64,000 nt of DNA from assembly GCA_051861545.1 (NCBI GenBank), contig JBIMKP010000002.1, positions 1 through 64,000 on the forward strand. Direction: 5' to 3'. The DNA comes from CAISCU01 sp051861545 (lineage in GTDB: Bacteria > Bacteroidota > Bacteroidia > UKL13-3). Below, piece by piece: positions 36,194 to 45,084 of the stretch (position 1 is its first letter; each line of letters opens with the position of its first letter). Made by a program: the position numbers and the translations under genes. The notes beneath the pieces were generated by a model. It did not search any database. It was not told the origin of the DNA and saw only the letters and a program-made list of their open reading frames with translations.

Positions 36194-36325
36194 GGCCTTA
36201 TTTCTGTCTTTATGTAAATTGAAAACCCATTTTATTTTAAGCAATGATTTTAATGAAATTCTTCTTAAAACTTTGCGTTTAATTCATAAAAATTAATCTC
36301 AATTGATATTTAGTATTATTTTAGA
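36194..36325 (-). mobile_element. decayed copy of the MITE/IS fragment seen at 52214
   Basis: GGCCTTATTTCTGTCTTTATG and the next ~110 bp align with the inner part of the 52214-52457 element (GGCCTTGTTTCTGTCTTTAG). On the minus strand both can be read with conserved residues KVLR-x-I and KDRNKAI, which suggests the tail of a transposase gene. No inverted repeats remain here, so this is a remnant. Confidence 0.5.
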
Positions 36326-36349
36326 TTATAAGTGGACCCAAAATATATA

Positions 36350-36573
36350 ATGCAATTCCCCGTATATCTTCCTTATTTTATAAGTAAATATATTAGCCAA
36401 CAAGACGGGAATGACATATTGCAAATTGATAATTGGAAATTTTGTTAAATTGCTCAAATGCAGTTTTTGCCTTTACCAATACGACAAAAGCTGAAATAAT
36501 TCAACTAATTGAACATACATCTAATAAACTCTTTGGATATTTAGTAAAACAACAATTTAATAATTTGAAATAA
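36350..36573 (+). pseudogene. degraded small gene (about 75 codons), frameshifted
   Basis: The ATG at 36350 opens MQFPVYLPYFISKYISQQDG and stops after 32 codons; in a neighbouring frame a coding-like stretch (FAFTNTTKAEIIQLIEHTSN, ending KQQFNNLK) runs to a stop at 36571-36573. That stop overlaps the ATG of the next gene (TAATG), as expected for a formerly coupled gene. No family recognised. The call rests on this overlap and on residue usage. Confidence 0.35.
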
Positions 36574-37607
36574 TGATTTTGCTAAACTCTTTTTTGAAAT
36601 GTTGTTTAACTTTATTAATACTATTATTGATTGCCAATACATCTCTTTTTTCTCAGGTGTATAAAACAATACATATCAAAAAAGACATTCTAAACTCAGG
36701 AGTTATTGGAAAATCTTCTTTTCTTAAATCAAATCCTCCATTTACTTTTCTTGTAAAAAAGGGTAGCAGTTTAACTTCAAAAAATGATTTATTAACTGCA
36801 CTAAAAACGAATAAGATAGTTTTGTTTAGAATCAACCTAAAGGATTATATACATACTCAAAAGTTATTTCTTATTCTTAAAAGTCAAAGTTTAACAAATG
36901 TAGATTTTGAAAAGCCAATCATTTCTGCTTTTTATGATACTAATTCTAAAGTGAGTATGATTCCTGAAAACTCTTGTAACTATCATCATGAGTTTTTAAG
37001 CACAAAGCAGCAAGTTTCTTTAAAAGTGGATACTGCTTTTAAATATTTGTACTTGGTTATAGCTTTTCCAGATTCTTTCACTGCTGAATTTTCATATTCA
37101 ATTTTATGTAAGCCAAAACCAAAGGGTGATAGAAAACAATTTGATTTTTACCATCACCATTATGATTATAAAAAGGAACCTTCCTTTTTTATGGAATCTT
37201 CGTTTTTTGAACCACATTATCCAAATTATTATGATTATTCCTCCGTAAACCTAAATGATCCAGCTTTCGAAAAGCCTCATCTAACAATAGGAAGTGATTC
37301 ATTGTTCTTCAATAATTGGATGATAAAATTTATTGAGTTGGCCGAAAATGATACTGCTTTTGCTGCAGATTGTAGTCCTCCAGAGATACCTATTGAAATG
37401 CACTATGATAACACCGGTAACTTAGTTCATTACCAGGTTTCAGATATGGGTAATTTAGTGATTCAGCCACATATCAAGGCTTTAATTCGTTTGCTAATCG
37501 AATCTTTGCCTAAAACATTCACATGGACACCAGCAGTAGACCATGATGGAAAAACAATTGAATATAAAAGAAAATTGGTATTTTCAGCCGACTTTTGTTG
37601 GAATTAA
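36573..37607 (+). CDS. secreted protein, unknown function (344 aa)
   Basis: N-terminal signal peptide (ending TSLFSQ). No domain recognised; mature part has a segment rich in histidine, tyrosine and phenylalanine (FDFYHHHYDYKKEP, ESSFFEPHYPNYYDY) and ends with a cysteine-containing strand. No T9SS tail. The region may be metal-binding, but this is a guess from composition. It begins at the overlap with a degraded small gene. Confidence 0.6.
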   Translation: MILLNSFLKCCLTLLILLLIANTSLFSQVYKTIHIKKDILNSGVIGKSSFLKSNPPFTFLVKKGSSLTSKNDLLTALKTNKIVLFRINLKDYIHTQKLFLILKSQSLTNVDFEKPIISAFYDTNSKVSMIPENSCNYHHEFLSTKQQVSLKVDTAFKYLYLVIAFPDSFTAEFSYSILCKPKPKGDRKQFDFYHHHYDYKKEPSFFMESSFFEPHYPNYYDYSSVNLNDPAFEKPHLTIGSDSLFFNNWMIKFIELAENDTAFAADCSPPEIPIEMHYDNTGNLVHYQVSDMGNLVIQPHIKALIRLLIESLPKTFTWTPAVDHDGKTIEYKRKLVFSADFCWN

Positions 37608-37780
37608 TGAATGACATTTTACTATGAAATTATTGTTTAAAAGGATTTGTTTTAGTAAGAATGTAAATTGTTGTTATATGTTTATTTCTATTCATTTATT
37701 TTGGTGCTTATAATACAACTAGTAAGCAAAGCCTAAATTCATTATTAGTAGCAGTAGGTGAAACTTTTAATAAAAATAAA

Positions 37781-40234
37781 ATGAAAAGCTCTCTCATCCT
37801 TCTTTTTCTCCTCATAAGCTTTCATGCTTTTGCCCAGCCTACTGGTTACCAGAAACTCTTTTTGGAAATAACAGATGCTGGAGATACGCTACACTTTGAG
37901 AATAATTTTAGAAGAAATGGATACAATAGTAAACAGCATCTAGATTATAAAAACTATCAATTAATAGATATCAGTAAAAACAAAACAGGATTTGCCTTTA
38001 ATACTTCAATTGGATGGATATATAAAACTTTGATGTCGAATGCACACACAATACAAATTGTGAGAAACAAATTTGATACCATGCAGATTGAAATTCTAAA
38101 TGCATTTAATGTTTACTTCCTAAGCATTCCTTTTCAAGAAGGATATTTTAGAATGTATGTAAATGATAGTAAGGAAAATCAATGGAATGTAAATACACTT
38201 CCTTATAAACTAATGCCTGTTTTTTCTAATGTTTATAATATATCTCCGGCTGATTGGAGCCCGTTTAAAGTGGAAACTTATAAAAATCAACAAGACTATT
38301 TTGTTTCAGTGCAATTTGAGAGGCAACATTTATTATTTAAACCAGTTTTGCCAGAAGAGGATCCCAATTTTAGAAATCCAAGAAGAATTAACACACTTAG
38401 AGTAGAAACTGGCGATTATAATTTTGATGGTCAGAAAGATTACCGCGAACACCAATTAAAAAACAAAAATAAATGGAATTATTTCATTTATAAAGATTCG
38501 ATAAATGGATTTGTTTTAGATAGCTTCATGAGTTTATTAAACATCAGCAAATTCAATGATGAAAAGAAAACTTTTGAAGTAAAAAAAGCAGCAAAAGGAA
38601 ATGATGAATTTTATCAAACAGATACTTATGAGTTTATTAACGGAAAGGCTAGTTTGATAACTAAAAAATCCATGATTGATTCTACCTTAATTCTTTCAAA
38701 AAAAGAAAAATACGATACCATAAATTCAATTCAAACTTACTTAATCAAGCCTTTTAAATTTGTTTTAGAAAGAAATGCAAAGGGCATTTCCATTCCTGCT
38801 GGAAAAGACTATTACGCCAATAAAATTTCTGTATGGAATAGCAATACAAACAGACTTGTTTTTGAAACTGTAGCAGTAGGGAATAGACTAAAAGAAGCAC
38901 CAGGTTGCTCTGATTCCTTACAAATTGCAGATTTTAATTTTGATGGTTTTCCTGATTTTAGAATTTGTAATAATAGTGTGGCAGGAAAGCATACATATTA
39001 CATCTATCATCAAAAAAGAAATACATTTTTAATAGAATATACATTAACCGAACTCAATGGATTGATATTTGATTTCGAAAATAAAACTGCAAAAGGTAGC
39101 AATAGCAAAAAGGAATTTGCTGCTTATCCTTGGAATAGTCCTTTTCAATATTATTCTGAATCGCTTTTTTTTGAAGGTAAGGCTTTAGAAAACTTAACTG
39201 TTACTACTACAAATTATGGTTCAAGTTCAAGCACAATCGCCAAGTGCAAATACATCAAACAAAAAAGAATTTATGAAGGTGATACTATCGGAACTTTATT
39301 ACAAAGAAAAAACCTATTGATTAAAGTTGTGGGTCCTTTTAAATTTAGAATAGAATTTAATCCGGAGGAGCGCAAAACAAGTGGGGAAAGGGGTGCTTAT
39401 GTAAAATTAATAGATATCTATAGAGGCGATAAAAATATCAATCAATTTGAAATGCATGGTAATTATTTAAGAGAAGTACCAGATTTCTTAGATAGTATGG
39501 AAATTGCAGATTATGATTTTGATGGATATCCTGATATCAGAATCTACAATAGTATACTAGCAAATGGCCGGTATGTTTATTTGTTGTACAATCCCGAAAA
39601 TACAGTGCAGGCTTTTTATGATGACACTTATTTTTCATTGTTAATGGATGCTGAATTTATTCCGGAACAAAAAATAATGAAAGGCAAGATTTTAGAAGCC
39701 AATCAAACCATTTACTTTTTTCTAAAAAACGATACTTTAACCACTGCAAAACAGGATAAAGTTCTTTCAAAACCACCATTTATAGAGGAGTCATTGTATA
39801 AAAATGGCAACAAAACACTTATTCGTTCTGCTTATGGTGATTTAGAACCCAAGTTAAATAAAGAGTACGGTGATTACAATTTTGATGGCTATGAAGATTT
39901 CAGACAACAAAGCAGAAGTAGGCATTATGCTTGGGATGTTTTTATTTACAATCCTAAACGGGCCTCGTTTGAAAAAGATACTTTATTGAGCAAATTTGAC
40001 CAGTTTGACTACGATAAATTAGACAGGAAACTACAAGGTTATTATACCATAAGAGATGATGAAACAACGCGGCTTACTTATTATTACCAATGGAGTTTTG
40101 CAAAGAATAAAATGTTATTATACCAAGAGAAAGTTTGTTATTCTAAATTTTCAGGATCTGAAAGTAGTAGATGTATTATCAGTAAACTAGTAAATGGCAA
40201 ATGGGTAGAAATAGAAGAGTTTGGAGCGGAGTAA
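37781..40234 (+). CDS. secreted protein with four calcium-loop-like repeats (XAC2610-like)
   Basis: 817 aa with a signal peptide (ending HAFAQ). Four D-x-(N/D)-x-D-G loops of the same kind occur at about nucleotides 38411, 38929, 39505 and 39868: GDYNFDGQKDYRE, ADFNFDGFPDFRI, ADYDFDGYPDIRI and GDYNFDGYEDFRQ. Such loops resemble dockerin/EF-hand or FG-GAP calcium sites and the XAC2610-type repeat. The units in between are beta-rich and repeat the IYxx(K/N)xxxF pattern. No T9SS domain. Likely periplasmic or outer-surface; role unknown. Confidence 0.65.
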   Translation: MKSSLILLFLLISFHAFAQPTGYQKLFLEITDAGDTLHFENNFRRNGYNSKQHLDYKNYQLIDISKNKTGFAFNTSIGWIYKTLMSNAHTIQIVRNKFDTMQIEILNAFNVYFLSIPFQEGYFRMYVNDSKENQWNVNTLPYKLMPVFSNVYNISPADWSPFKVETYKNQQDYFVSVQFERQHLLFKPVLPEEDPNFRNPRRINTLRVETGDYNFDGQKDYREHQLKNKNKWNYFIYKDSINGFVLDSFMSLLNISKFNDEKKTFEVKKAAKGNDEFYQTDTYEFINGKASLITKKSMIDSTLILSKKEKYDTINSIQTYLIKPFKFVLERNAKGISIPAGKDYYANKISVWNSNTNRLVFETVAVGNRLKEAPGCSDSLQIADFNFDGFPDFRICNNSVAGKHTYYIYHQKRNTFLIEYTLTELNGLIFDFENKTAKGSNSKKEFAAYPWNSPFQYYSESLFFEGKALENLTVTTTNYGSSSSTIAKCKYIKQKRIYEGDTIGTLLQRKNLLIKVVGPFKFRIEFNPEERKTSGERGAYVKLIDIYRGDKNINQFEMHGNYLREVPDFLDSMEIADYDFDGYPDIRIYNSILANGRYVYLLYNPENTVQAFYDDTYFSLLMDAEFIPEQKIMKGKILEANQTIYFFLKNDTLTTAKQDKVLSKPPFIEESLYKNGNKTLIRSAYGDLEPKLNKEYGDYNFDGYEDFRQQSRSRHYAWDVFIYNPKRASFEKDTLLSKFDQFDYDKLDRKLQGYYTIRDDETTRLTYYYQWSFAKNKMLLYQEKVCYSKFSGSESSRCIISKLVNGKWVEIEEFGAE

Positions 40235-40389
40235 ATTGAAATCAACTTTAATTTAGGCAAGGAATTAAAGTAATTGAAATAGAATCTTACATAAAAATAG
40301 TAAACCCTAATCAGATTTGTTAGTGATAATTACAAGTACAGATTTTTAGCAGGACTCAAATATGACAGCTATCATGTTATAAAAACTAT

Positions 40390-40640
40390 AAACGAATATC
40401 CGCATGTTTACCAGTAAACTATATTAGTAAATTTCTAAATATTTTAAAATTGATTTATGAATTGTATTTAGGTAAAATAACTTAAAAATAGAATCCTGTT
40501 TATTACGGAATTTCCTTAAATCCCATCGGGATGATATTATAGTAGTAAACAAAAATGAATGAATTACCCTGACCCCAAAACTGGCGTCAGGGTGCTGTTA
40601 TTAATTTACTGGTAAAGAAGCGGATATTCGTGAAACATTA
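40390..40640 (+). repeat. nested palindromic element copy 2 with terminal inverted repeats
   Basis: Outer inverted ends: CGAATATCCGCATGTTTACC near 40393 and TTTACTGGTAAAGAAGCGGA near 40603, which match after reverse complementing (CGAATATCCGC plus TTTACCAGTAAA). Inside are a REP-like palindrome (ATCCCATCGGGATGATATTA, then TAGTAG, 40518-40545) and a hairpin CCCTGAC...GTCAGGG (40568-40592). About 250 bp, no coding capacity. It accounts for most of the 426-bp gap 40235-40660. Confidence 0.72.
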
Positions 40641-40660
40641 TTACTTAACTATAAAATAGA

Positions 40661-41299
40661 ATGATTAAAGAAATGATAAAGAAGTACTTGGTTTTGATTT
40701 GTTTGTTTATTGCAGCGATATTTATTGTTATTGCTTCATTTAAATATCCAGGTGGCTCTATGTTTGATAAGAATTCAATTGGCTTTGATTGGACAAAAAA
40801 TTTCATGAGCAATTTGTTTCAGCCCATTGCAATGAATGGTTCCGAAAATTTAGCTAGGATTTGGGCAGTGATTGGAATGGTTTTTTACTCTATAGGTCAT
40901 GGATTTTTTTTTATGAATATGTCGAAAAAGTTCACTTCAAAACCACTAGTAACTATTTTTAAAATTATAGGTTCTTCCAATATCCTATTGATATTTTTAA
41001 TAGCAACACCTTTACACGACATTGGAGTGCTATCAATCTTCATAACATTAATTGGTTTATTTATTATTACAGTGTTTGTTTTAAAGTCTAAACTTCATGT
41101 GCTTAAGGTCTTTTGTATTGCTTGCTTACTGACCTATTACTGCTTCTTTTTCTTTTTTGGTATGGGTTATTTGAAGCAGGCAGTCATTCTGCAGAAAGTA
41201 TATATTATTTGTTCGATGTTATTGGTTTTAGTACTTGAGCATTTTACCAAATTGGAAGACTTTAAAGCAATTCAATCAAGTGAAAAGGAATCTAAATAA
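40661..41299 (+). CDS. integral membrane protein, DUF998-like
   Basis: 212 aa with six or so hydrophobic segments. Opening pattern SFKYPGGS-x5-GFDWTKNFMSNL resembles the DUF998/Frag1-like membrane proteins, in which this loop follows the first helix. Function unknown; no catalytic residues evident. ATG at 40661 with a second possible ATG four codons later. It is located between two secreted-protein genes with no obvious functional link. Confidence 0.6.
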   Translation: MIKEMIKKYLVLICLFIAAIFIVIASFKYPGGSMFDKNSIGFDWTKNFMSNLFQPIAMNGSENLARIWAVIGMVFYSIGHGFFFMNMSKKFTSKPLVTIFKIIGSSNILLIFLIATPLHDIGVLSIFITLIGLFIITVFVLKSKLHVLKVFCIACLLTYYCFFFFFGMGYLKQAVILQKVYIICSMLLVLVLEHFTKLEDFKAIQSSEKESK

Positions 41300-41574
41300 C
41301 AATTAGTTAATCTAGAGATATCCTAACTTTCATTGATTTAATATACTTCTTTTACCCTGAATTTGTTGGTCTAAGATAAGACCTAAAGGTAATTCAGTCT
41401 TGTTAAAAATAACCACATAATTTTCAAATTGTTGAGGCAACTTTTCAGATTTTTTGTGTCTAATTCATGACTTTTAATCTTAATAGTTTAGATGGAGTTT
41501 GTAATGAAAGATAAATATTATCAGATAAATTTCTCATTTATAGGCTCATTTTAATCTATATCATATTTAAATAG

Positions 41575-43512
41575 ATGAATAAAATAGCTTCAACACAATT
41601 TCTGTTTTTACTGATAGGTTTTTTACTGTTAAATCAGACATCAGCCCAAAAACAAAATAACCAATGGATGTTTGGATATGGTGGCGGTATAGATTTTAAC
41701 TTCTGTCCACCAGTTGGTGTTGATGGAGGTTTAATTGCCACAACAGAAGGAGTTGCTTCCATTGCAAATAGGAGAACTGGTGATATTTTGTTTTATACTA
41801 ACGGTGTTACTATTTGGGATAAAAATAATACACCCATGCCTAATGCCAGAAACCTTACTGGAGGCTCTGCTGAATTGTCTTCAACTACGGCAGCAACTAT
41901 TATTCCTGCGGTTAATGATACCAATTTATATTATATAGTTACCATTGATGAACAGTTTTCAAACCAAGGCTTACGATACTCAGTATTGGATATGAGGCTG
42001 AATGGAGGTTTAGGTGATATAGTATCTGGTCAAAAGAATATTTTGTTGTTCAATACCAATTCAGAAAAAGTTCAGGTAGTCCCTAATTCTGCAAAGAATG
42101 GTTATTGGATAATTAGTCACAATAATTCAGAATCTTTTGTAGTGTTTTCTTTAACAAGTGCAGGTATAAATACAACACCTATTATTAGCAATGCTGGAGG
42201 CTCTCAGAGTAATGGGGCAGGGCATATTAAAGTAAACAGACAGTTTAACAAAATTGCCTTAAGTGTAATTTCTGGAGGAGAAATAAATCTCTTGGATTTT
42301 GATAATTCCACAGGTATAATTAAAGACAATCTTACTTTTAAACATAAATTAGCCAATCCATTAATTTATGGATTGGAGTTTTCTCTAGATGGCACTAAAC
42401 TATATGCTTCAAACTTAGAGAAAATCGCACAATATGATATATCATTAAACACTGGATTGGCAATCAGCAATTCATTGTATGATGTATTACTTGGTGGGAA
42501 TTTTTCTAACCAACCTGCTACTTTACAAATGGGCCCAAATAACAAAATTTATGTAAATGTTGGGGGTTCTATAGGTTGCATCAATTCGCCGAATTTGCAG
42601 GGTGCACTTTGTGATTATGAAAACAATGCAATAAAAGGACTTACGGGCGGGGGTGGATATGGATTACCTCAATTTGTTTATAGTTTAACTGATGATGGCT
42701 CGAATAGCAACATAACAAATGCCATATTAAGCAAAGATTCATGTGTTAACAATGCTATTCAGTTTTCTTTGTTTGATAGTATTTCTGTTATTTCAGTTCA
42801 ATGGAATTTTGGTGATAATTTGATTTCTTCCAGCAATACCTCAACTTTAAAAAGTCCTTTGTATACCTATAGAAATGCAGGAAATTATGATGTAAAAGCA
42901 TTAATAAAAACTGAGTGTGGAGAAATAGAAGTTTTAAAAAAGATAACTATTATTGATTGTAGCTCTAAAAATTGTAAGGTAAGTATCAATACACTTGATT
43001 CATGTAGTCAAAAATTAGTTCAATTTAGCGTTAAGGCTGATTCGGCCATTAAAAGTGTAAATTGGTTTTTTGGTGATGATAATGCAGGTTTGGATAACTC
43101 ATCAAACAGTTTAAACCCAAGTTATACTTATGGTTCAGTTGGTAAATATACGATACAATTAATAGCTGAACTTTCATGTGGAATAGATACTGTATTCAAA
43201 GAAATTGAAATTGTAGATTGTACAGTTGATACAACCATTATTCAAACATTTTTACCTAATGTATTTACTCCTAATAGTGATTTTATAAATGATACTTTTA
43301 AAATTTCAAGTAATAAAAAATTAGAACAGTTTAATCTTATTATTTATAACCGTTGGGGACAAGAAGTTTTTAGTAGTAACAATTACGAACAAGGCTGGGA
43401 TGGTAATTACCAAAATAATAATTGTGCCGAAGGAGTTTACTTTTACTTAATTTCATATACCTATAACAAAAATATTTTTAGTAATAGAGGTACAGTAACT
43501 CTACTTAAATAA
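41575..43512 (+). CDS. secreted PKD-domain protein with CHU_C (gliding-motility-associated, T9SS type B) C-terminus
   Basis: 645 aa with a signal peptide (ending QTSAQ). N-terminal beta-propeller-like domain (QWMFGYGGGIDFNF...GDILFYTNGVTIWDKNN) in the style of Bacteroidota WD40-like secreted proteins, two PKD-like segments (WNFGDNLISSS...YTYRNAGNYDVKA and WFFGDDNAG...PSYTYGSVGKYTI), then the CHU_C domain (LPNVFTPN-x-D-x-INDTF, then YNRWGQEVF, GWDGNY, GVYFYLI). It is exported by the type IX system and probably cell-surface bound. Upstream, at 41357-41397, a nested inverted repeat (CTGAATT, GGTCT) may terminate the previous gene. Confidence 0.9.
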   Translation: MNKIASTQFLFLLIGFLLLNQTSAQKQNNQWMFGYGGGIDFNFCPPVGVDGGLIATTEGVASIANRRTGDILFYTNGVTIWDKNNTPMPNARNLTGGSAELSSTTAATIIPAVNDTNLYYIVTIDEQFSNQGLRYSVLDMRLNGGLGDIVSGQKNILLFNTNSEKVQVVPNSAKNGYWIISHNNSESFVVFSLTSAGINTTPIISNAGGSQSNGAGHIKVNRQFNKIALSVISGGEINLLDFDNSTGIIKDNLTFKHKLANPLIYGLEFSLDGTKLYASNLEKIAQYDISLNTGLAISNSLYDVLLGGNFSNQPATLQMGPNNKIYVNVGGSIGCINSPNLQGALCDYENNAIKGLTGGGGYGLPQFVYSLTDDGSNSNITNAILSKDSCVNNAIQFSLFDSISVISVQWNFGDNLISSSNTSTLKSPLYTYRNAGNYDVKALIKTECGEIEVLKKITIIDCSSKNCKVSINTLDSCSQKLVQFSVKADSAIKSVNWFFGDDNAGLDNSSNSLNPSYTYGSVGKYTIQLIAELSCGIDTVFKEIEIVDCTVDTTIIQTFLPNVFTPNSDFINDTFKISSNKKLEQFNLIIYNRWGQEVFSSNNYEQGWDGNYQNNNCAEGVYFYLISYTYNKNIFSNRGTVTLLK

Positions 43513-43894
43513 TGACTTTTTAAAATTACTTATCTAGTATATAAATTTCAAATGTTTATTATTGATTTTGAATTGTAAAGTTTGATAGAAGAGAAATGAT
43601 GTACGAAGAATCAGGGATGTTTTAAGCCTTATAATTAAATTCAAAAGAACTGTTTGTTTAATGTTGTATTTTAGGATTTTAGTCCAATAATTTTTAGACT
43701 TATTATTTCCCCTATTTGTAAGTTCAAATGATAAGTTCGACACCTAGTCAAAACCAGTGTTTGCGGAAATGATTTCGATTTTTAGATAATTGATAGGCAT
43801 AAGTATATCAGTTATTGTAAATTTGATTTTAATAATGTAAAGTTATTTTTATCAATAGCCTCAATTAAATTTTTAAATCATTTAAAGGAAAACT
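43513..43894. other. intergenic region, no feature seen
   Basis: About 380 bp between the CHU_C gene and the small membrane protein. AT-rich without a clear palindrome or repeat. A minus-strand open frame here has no start context or family and was not accepted. Confidence 0.35.
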
Positions 43895-44074
43895 ATGACT
43901 GAAAATAAAAAAAGAAATAGAGGAGATTGGGTTTCGATTTGCATAGCATTGGGTTTGCTTTTTGGATTTATTTATGGCAAAAAATCTGGCAATATAATTT
44001 ATGGTTTAGCAATTGGTTTGGAGATTGGCGTTGTGGTTGGCCTACTTTTAGAATTTATAATAGGAAGAAAATAA
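43895..44074 (+). CDS. small glycine-zipper membrane protein (59 aa)
   Basis: Short gene, easily overlooked. ATG at 43895, with a good Shine-Dalgarno-like AAAGGAAAACT in front. Sequence: a basic cytoplasmic leader (MTENKKRNRGDW), helix 1 (VSICIALGLLFGFIYG), then a glycine-rich helix 2 (SGNIIYGLAIGLEIGVVVGL). Glycines spaced by four suggest helix packing, as in glycine-zipper proteins. It resembles other short Bacteroidota two-helix proteins, but no family name can be given. It precedes the Crp/Fnr gene by 39 bp in the same direction. Confidence 0.6.
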   Translation: MTENKKRNRGDWVSICIALGLLFGFIYGKKSGNIIYGLAIGLEIGVVVGLLLEFIIGRK

Positions 44075-44113
44075 TTTTGAGTTTTTTGATTTTATTTGAA
44101 TTAAGAATATATA

Positions 44114-44680
44114 ATGGATTCATACATTGAAAAGATAAATAGCTTTATGAAGAATCTTGATAAAGAGACTTTATTGGCAATAAATACGATTTCTAAAGAA
44201 AGGAAGTATAAAAAAGGTGATTTACTCCTCAGTGAAAATGAAATTTGTAGAAAGAGTTATTTAATCCTTCATGGAATTGCCCGTAAATACTATTTAAACG
44301 ACGGAAAAGAAATAACTACTGAACTTTATTTTGAAAATGATTTAGCCGTTTCTTTTGAAAGTTATACACTTCAACAGAGCAGCAAAGAGTATATAGAAGC
44401 TTTAACCGATATAACAGTTTCTATTACATTCTATGATGCTTTTCAGGAAGCAAAGATTAAGTATCCTAAACTATTAGCACTTGATTTAATGTTTGCTGAA
44501 TACTATGGAATGTGGCTTGAAAATAGATTGTTTCAGTTCCATACAATGTCTGCAACCGACCGTTACCTCGATTTAATAAAAAAGAGTCCGCATATTGTGC
44601 AATTTGTTCCTTTAACAATAATTGCTTCTTATTTGGGAATTTCATTAGAAACTTTAAGCAGAATCAGAGCTAAAATTTAA
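44114..44680 (+). CDS. Crp/Fnr-family transcriptional regulator
   Basis: 188 aa. N-terminal cyclic-nucleotide-binding-type beta-barrel (KKGDLLLSENEICRKSYLIL...ARKYYLNDGKEITTELYFENDLAVSF) and a short C-terminal helix-turn-helix (TIIASYLGISLETLSRIRAK). The barrel lacks an obvious iron-sulfur cysteine set, so it is not a classic Fnr. A palindrome immediately downstream (44693-44719), before the SMR gene, is a candidate binding site. Confidence 0.87.
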   Translation: MDSYIEKINSFMKNLDKETLLAINTISKERKYKKGDLLLSENEICRKSYLILHGIARKYYLNDGKEITTELYFENDLAVSFESYTLQQSSKEYIEALTDITVSITFYDAFQEAKIKYPKLLALDLMFAEYYGMWLENRLFQFHTMSATDRYLDLIKKSPHIVQFVPLTIIASYLGISLETLSRIRAKI

Positions 44681-44692
44681 GTTCAATTATTA

Positions 44693-44719
44693 TTTGACAT
44701 AAGTCAAATTTCTTGACTT
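44693..44719. promoter_or_regulatory. palindromic candidate Crp/Fnr operator before the SMR gene
   Basis: TTTGACATAAGTCAAA (44693-44708) is a perfect inverted repeat with TTGAC-N4-GTCAA symmetry like FNR/HcpR sites. It overlaps a second inverted repeat, AAGTCAA-N5-TTGACTT (44701-44719). A -33-like TTGAC at 44713 and a -7-like GAGTTTTG near 44730 follow, so bound regulator could cover the promoter. Association with the Crp/Fnr protein encoded just upstream is inferred. Confidence 0.6.
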
Positions 44720-44762
44720 ATTCTCATATGAGTTTTGTGGCAACATTTTTAAACTAAGAATT

Positions 44763-45083
44763 ATGAATTGGATTTATTTGTTGCTGGCCAGTTTTTTTGA
44801 AATAGGCTGGACCACAGGATTGAAACTAATGGACAACCATAAGAACCTATTATGGACAACTATTTTTTATATAAGCATTTTAACAAGCTTTTATTTTTTG
44901 CAGTTAGCGCTTAAAGAAATTCCAATTGGAACTGCATATTCTATTTATACTAGTATTGGCGTTGTTGGTGCTGTAATTATTGGCATGATATTTTTTAATG
45001 AGGCCTTCTCATACATGCGATTGGCATTCATTTTCATTATTATGTTGGGTGTAATAGGGCTTAAAATTTCATCAACTCATTAA
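44763..45083 (+). CDS. small multidrug resistance (SMR) family transporter, Gdx/SugE-like
   Basis: 106 aa with four membrane helices. The family glutamate is E13 in helix 1 (LLLASFFEIGWTTGLK), and the sequence follows the guanidinium-exporter (Gdx/SugE) subgroup: GTAYSIYTSIGVVGAVIIG, NEAFSYMRLAFI, and a terminal GLKISSTH matching GLKLSTH. Works as an antiparallel dimer exporting guanidinium-like cations in exchange for protons. Stop and next start are separated by one base, so it is in an operon with the membrane protein that follows. Confidence 0.88.
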   Translation: MNWIYLLLASFFEIGWTTGLKLMDNHKNLLWTTIFYISILTSFYFLQLALKEIPIGTAYSIYTSIGVVGAVIIGMIFFNEAFSYMRLAFIFIIMLGVIGLKISSTH

Positions 45084-45084
45084 T

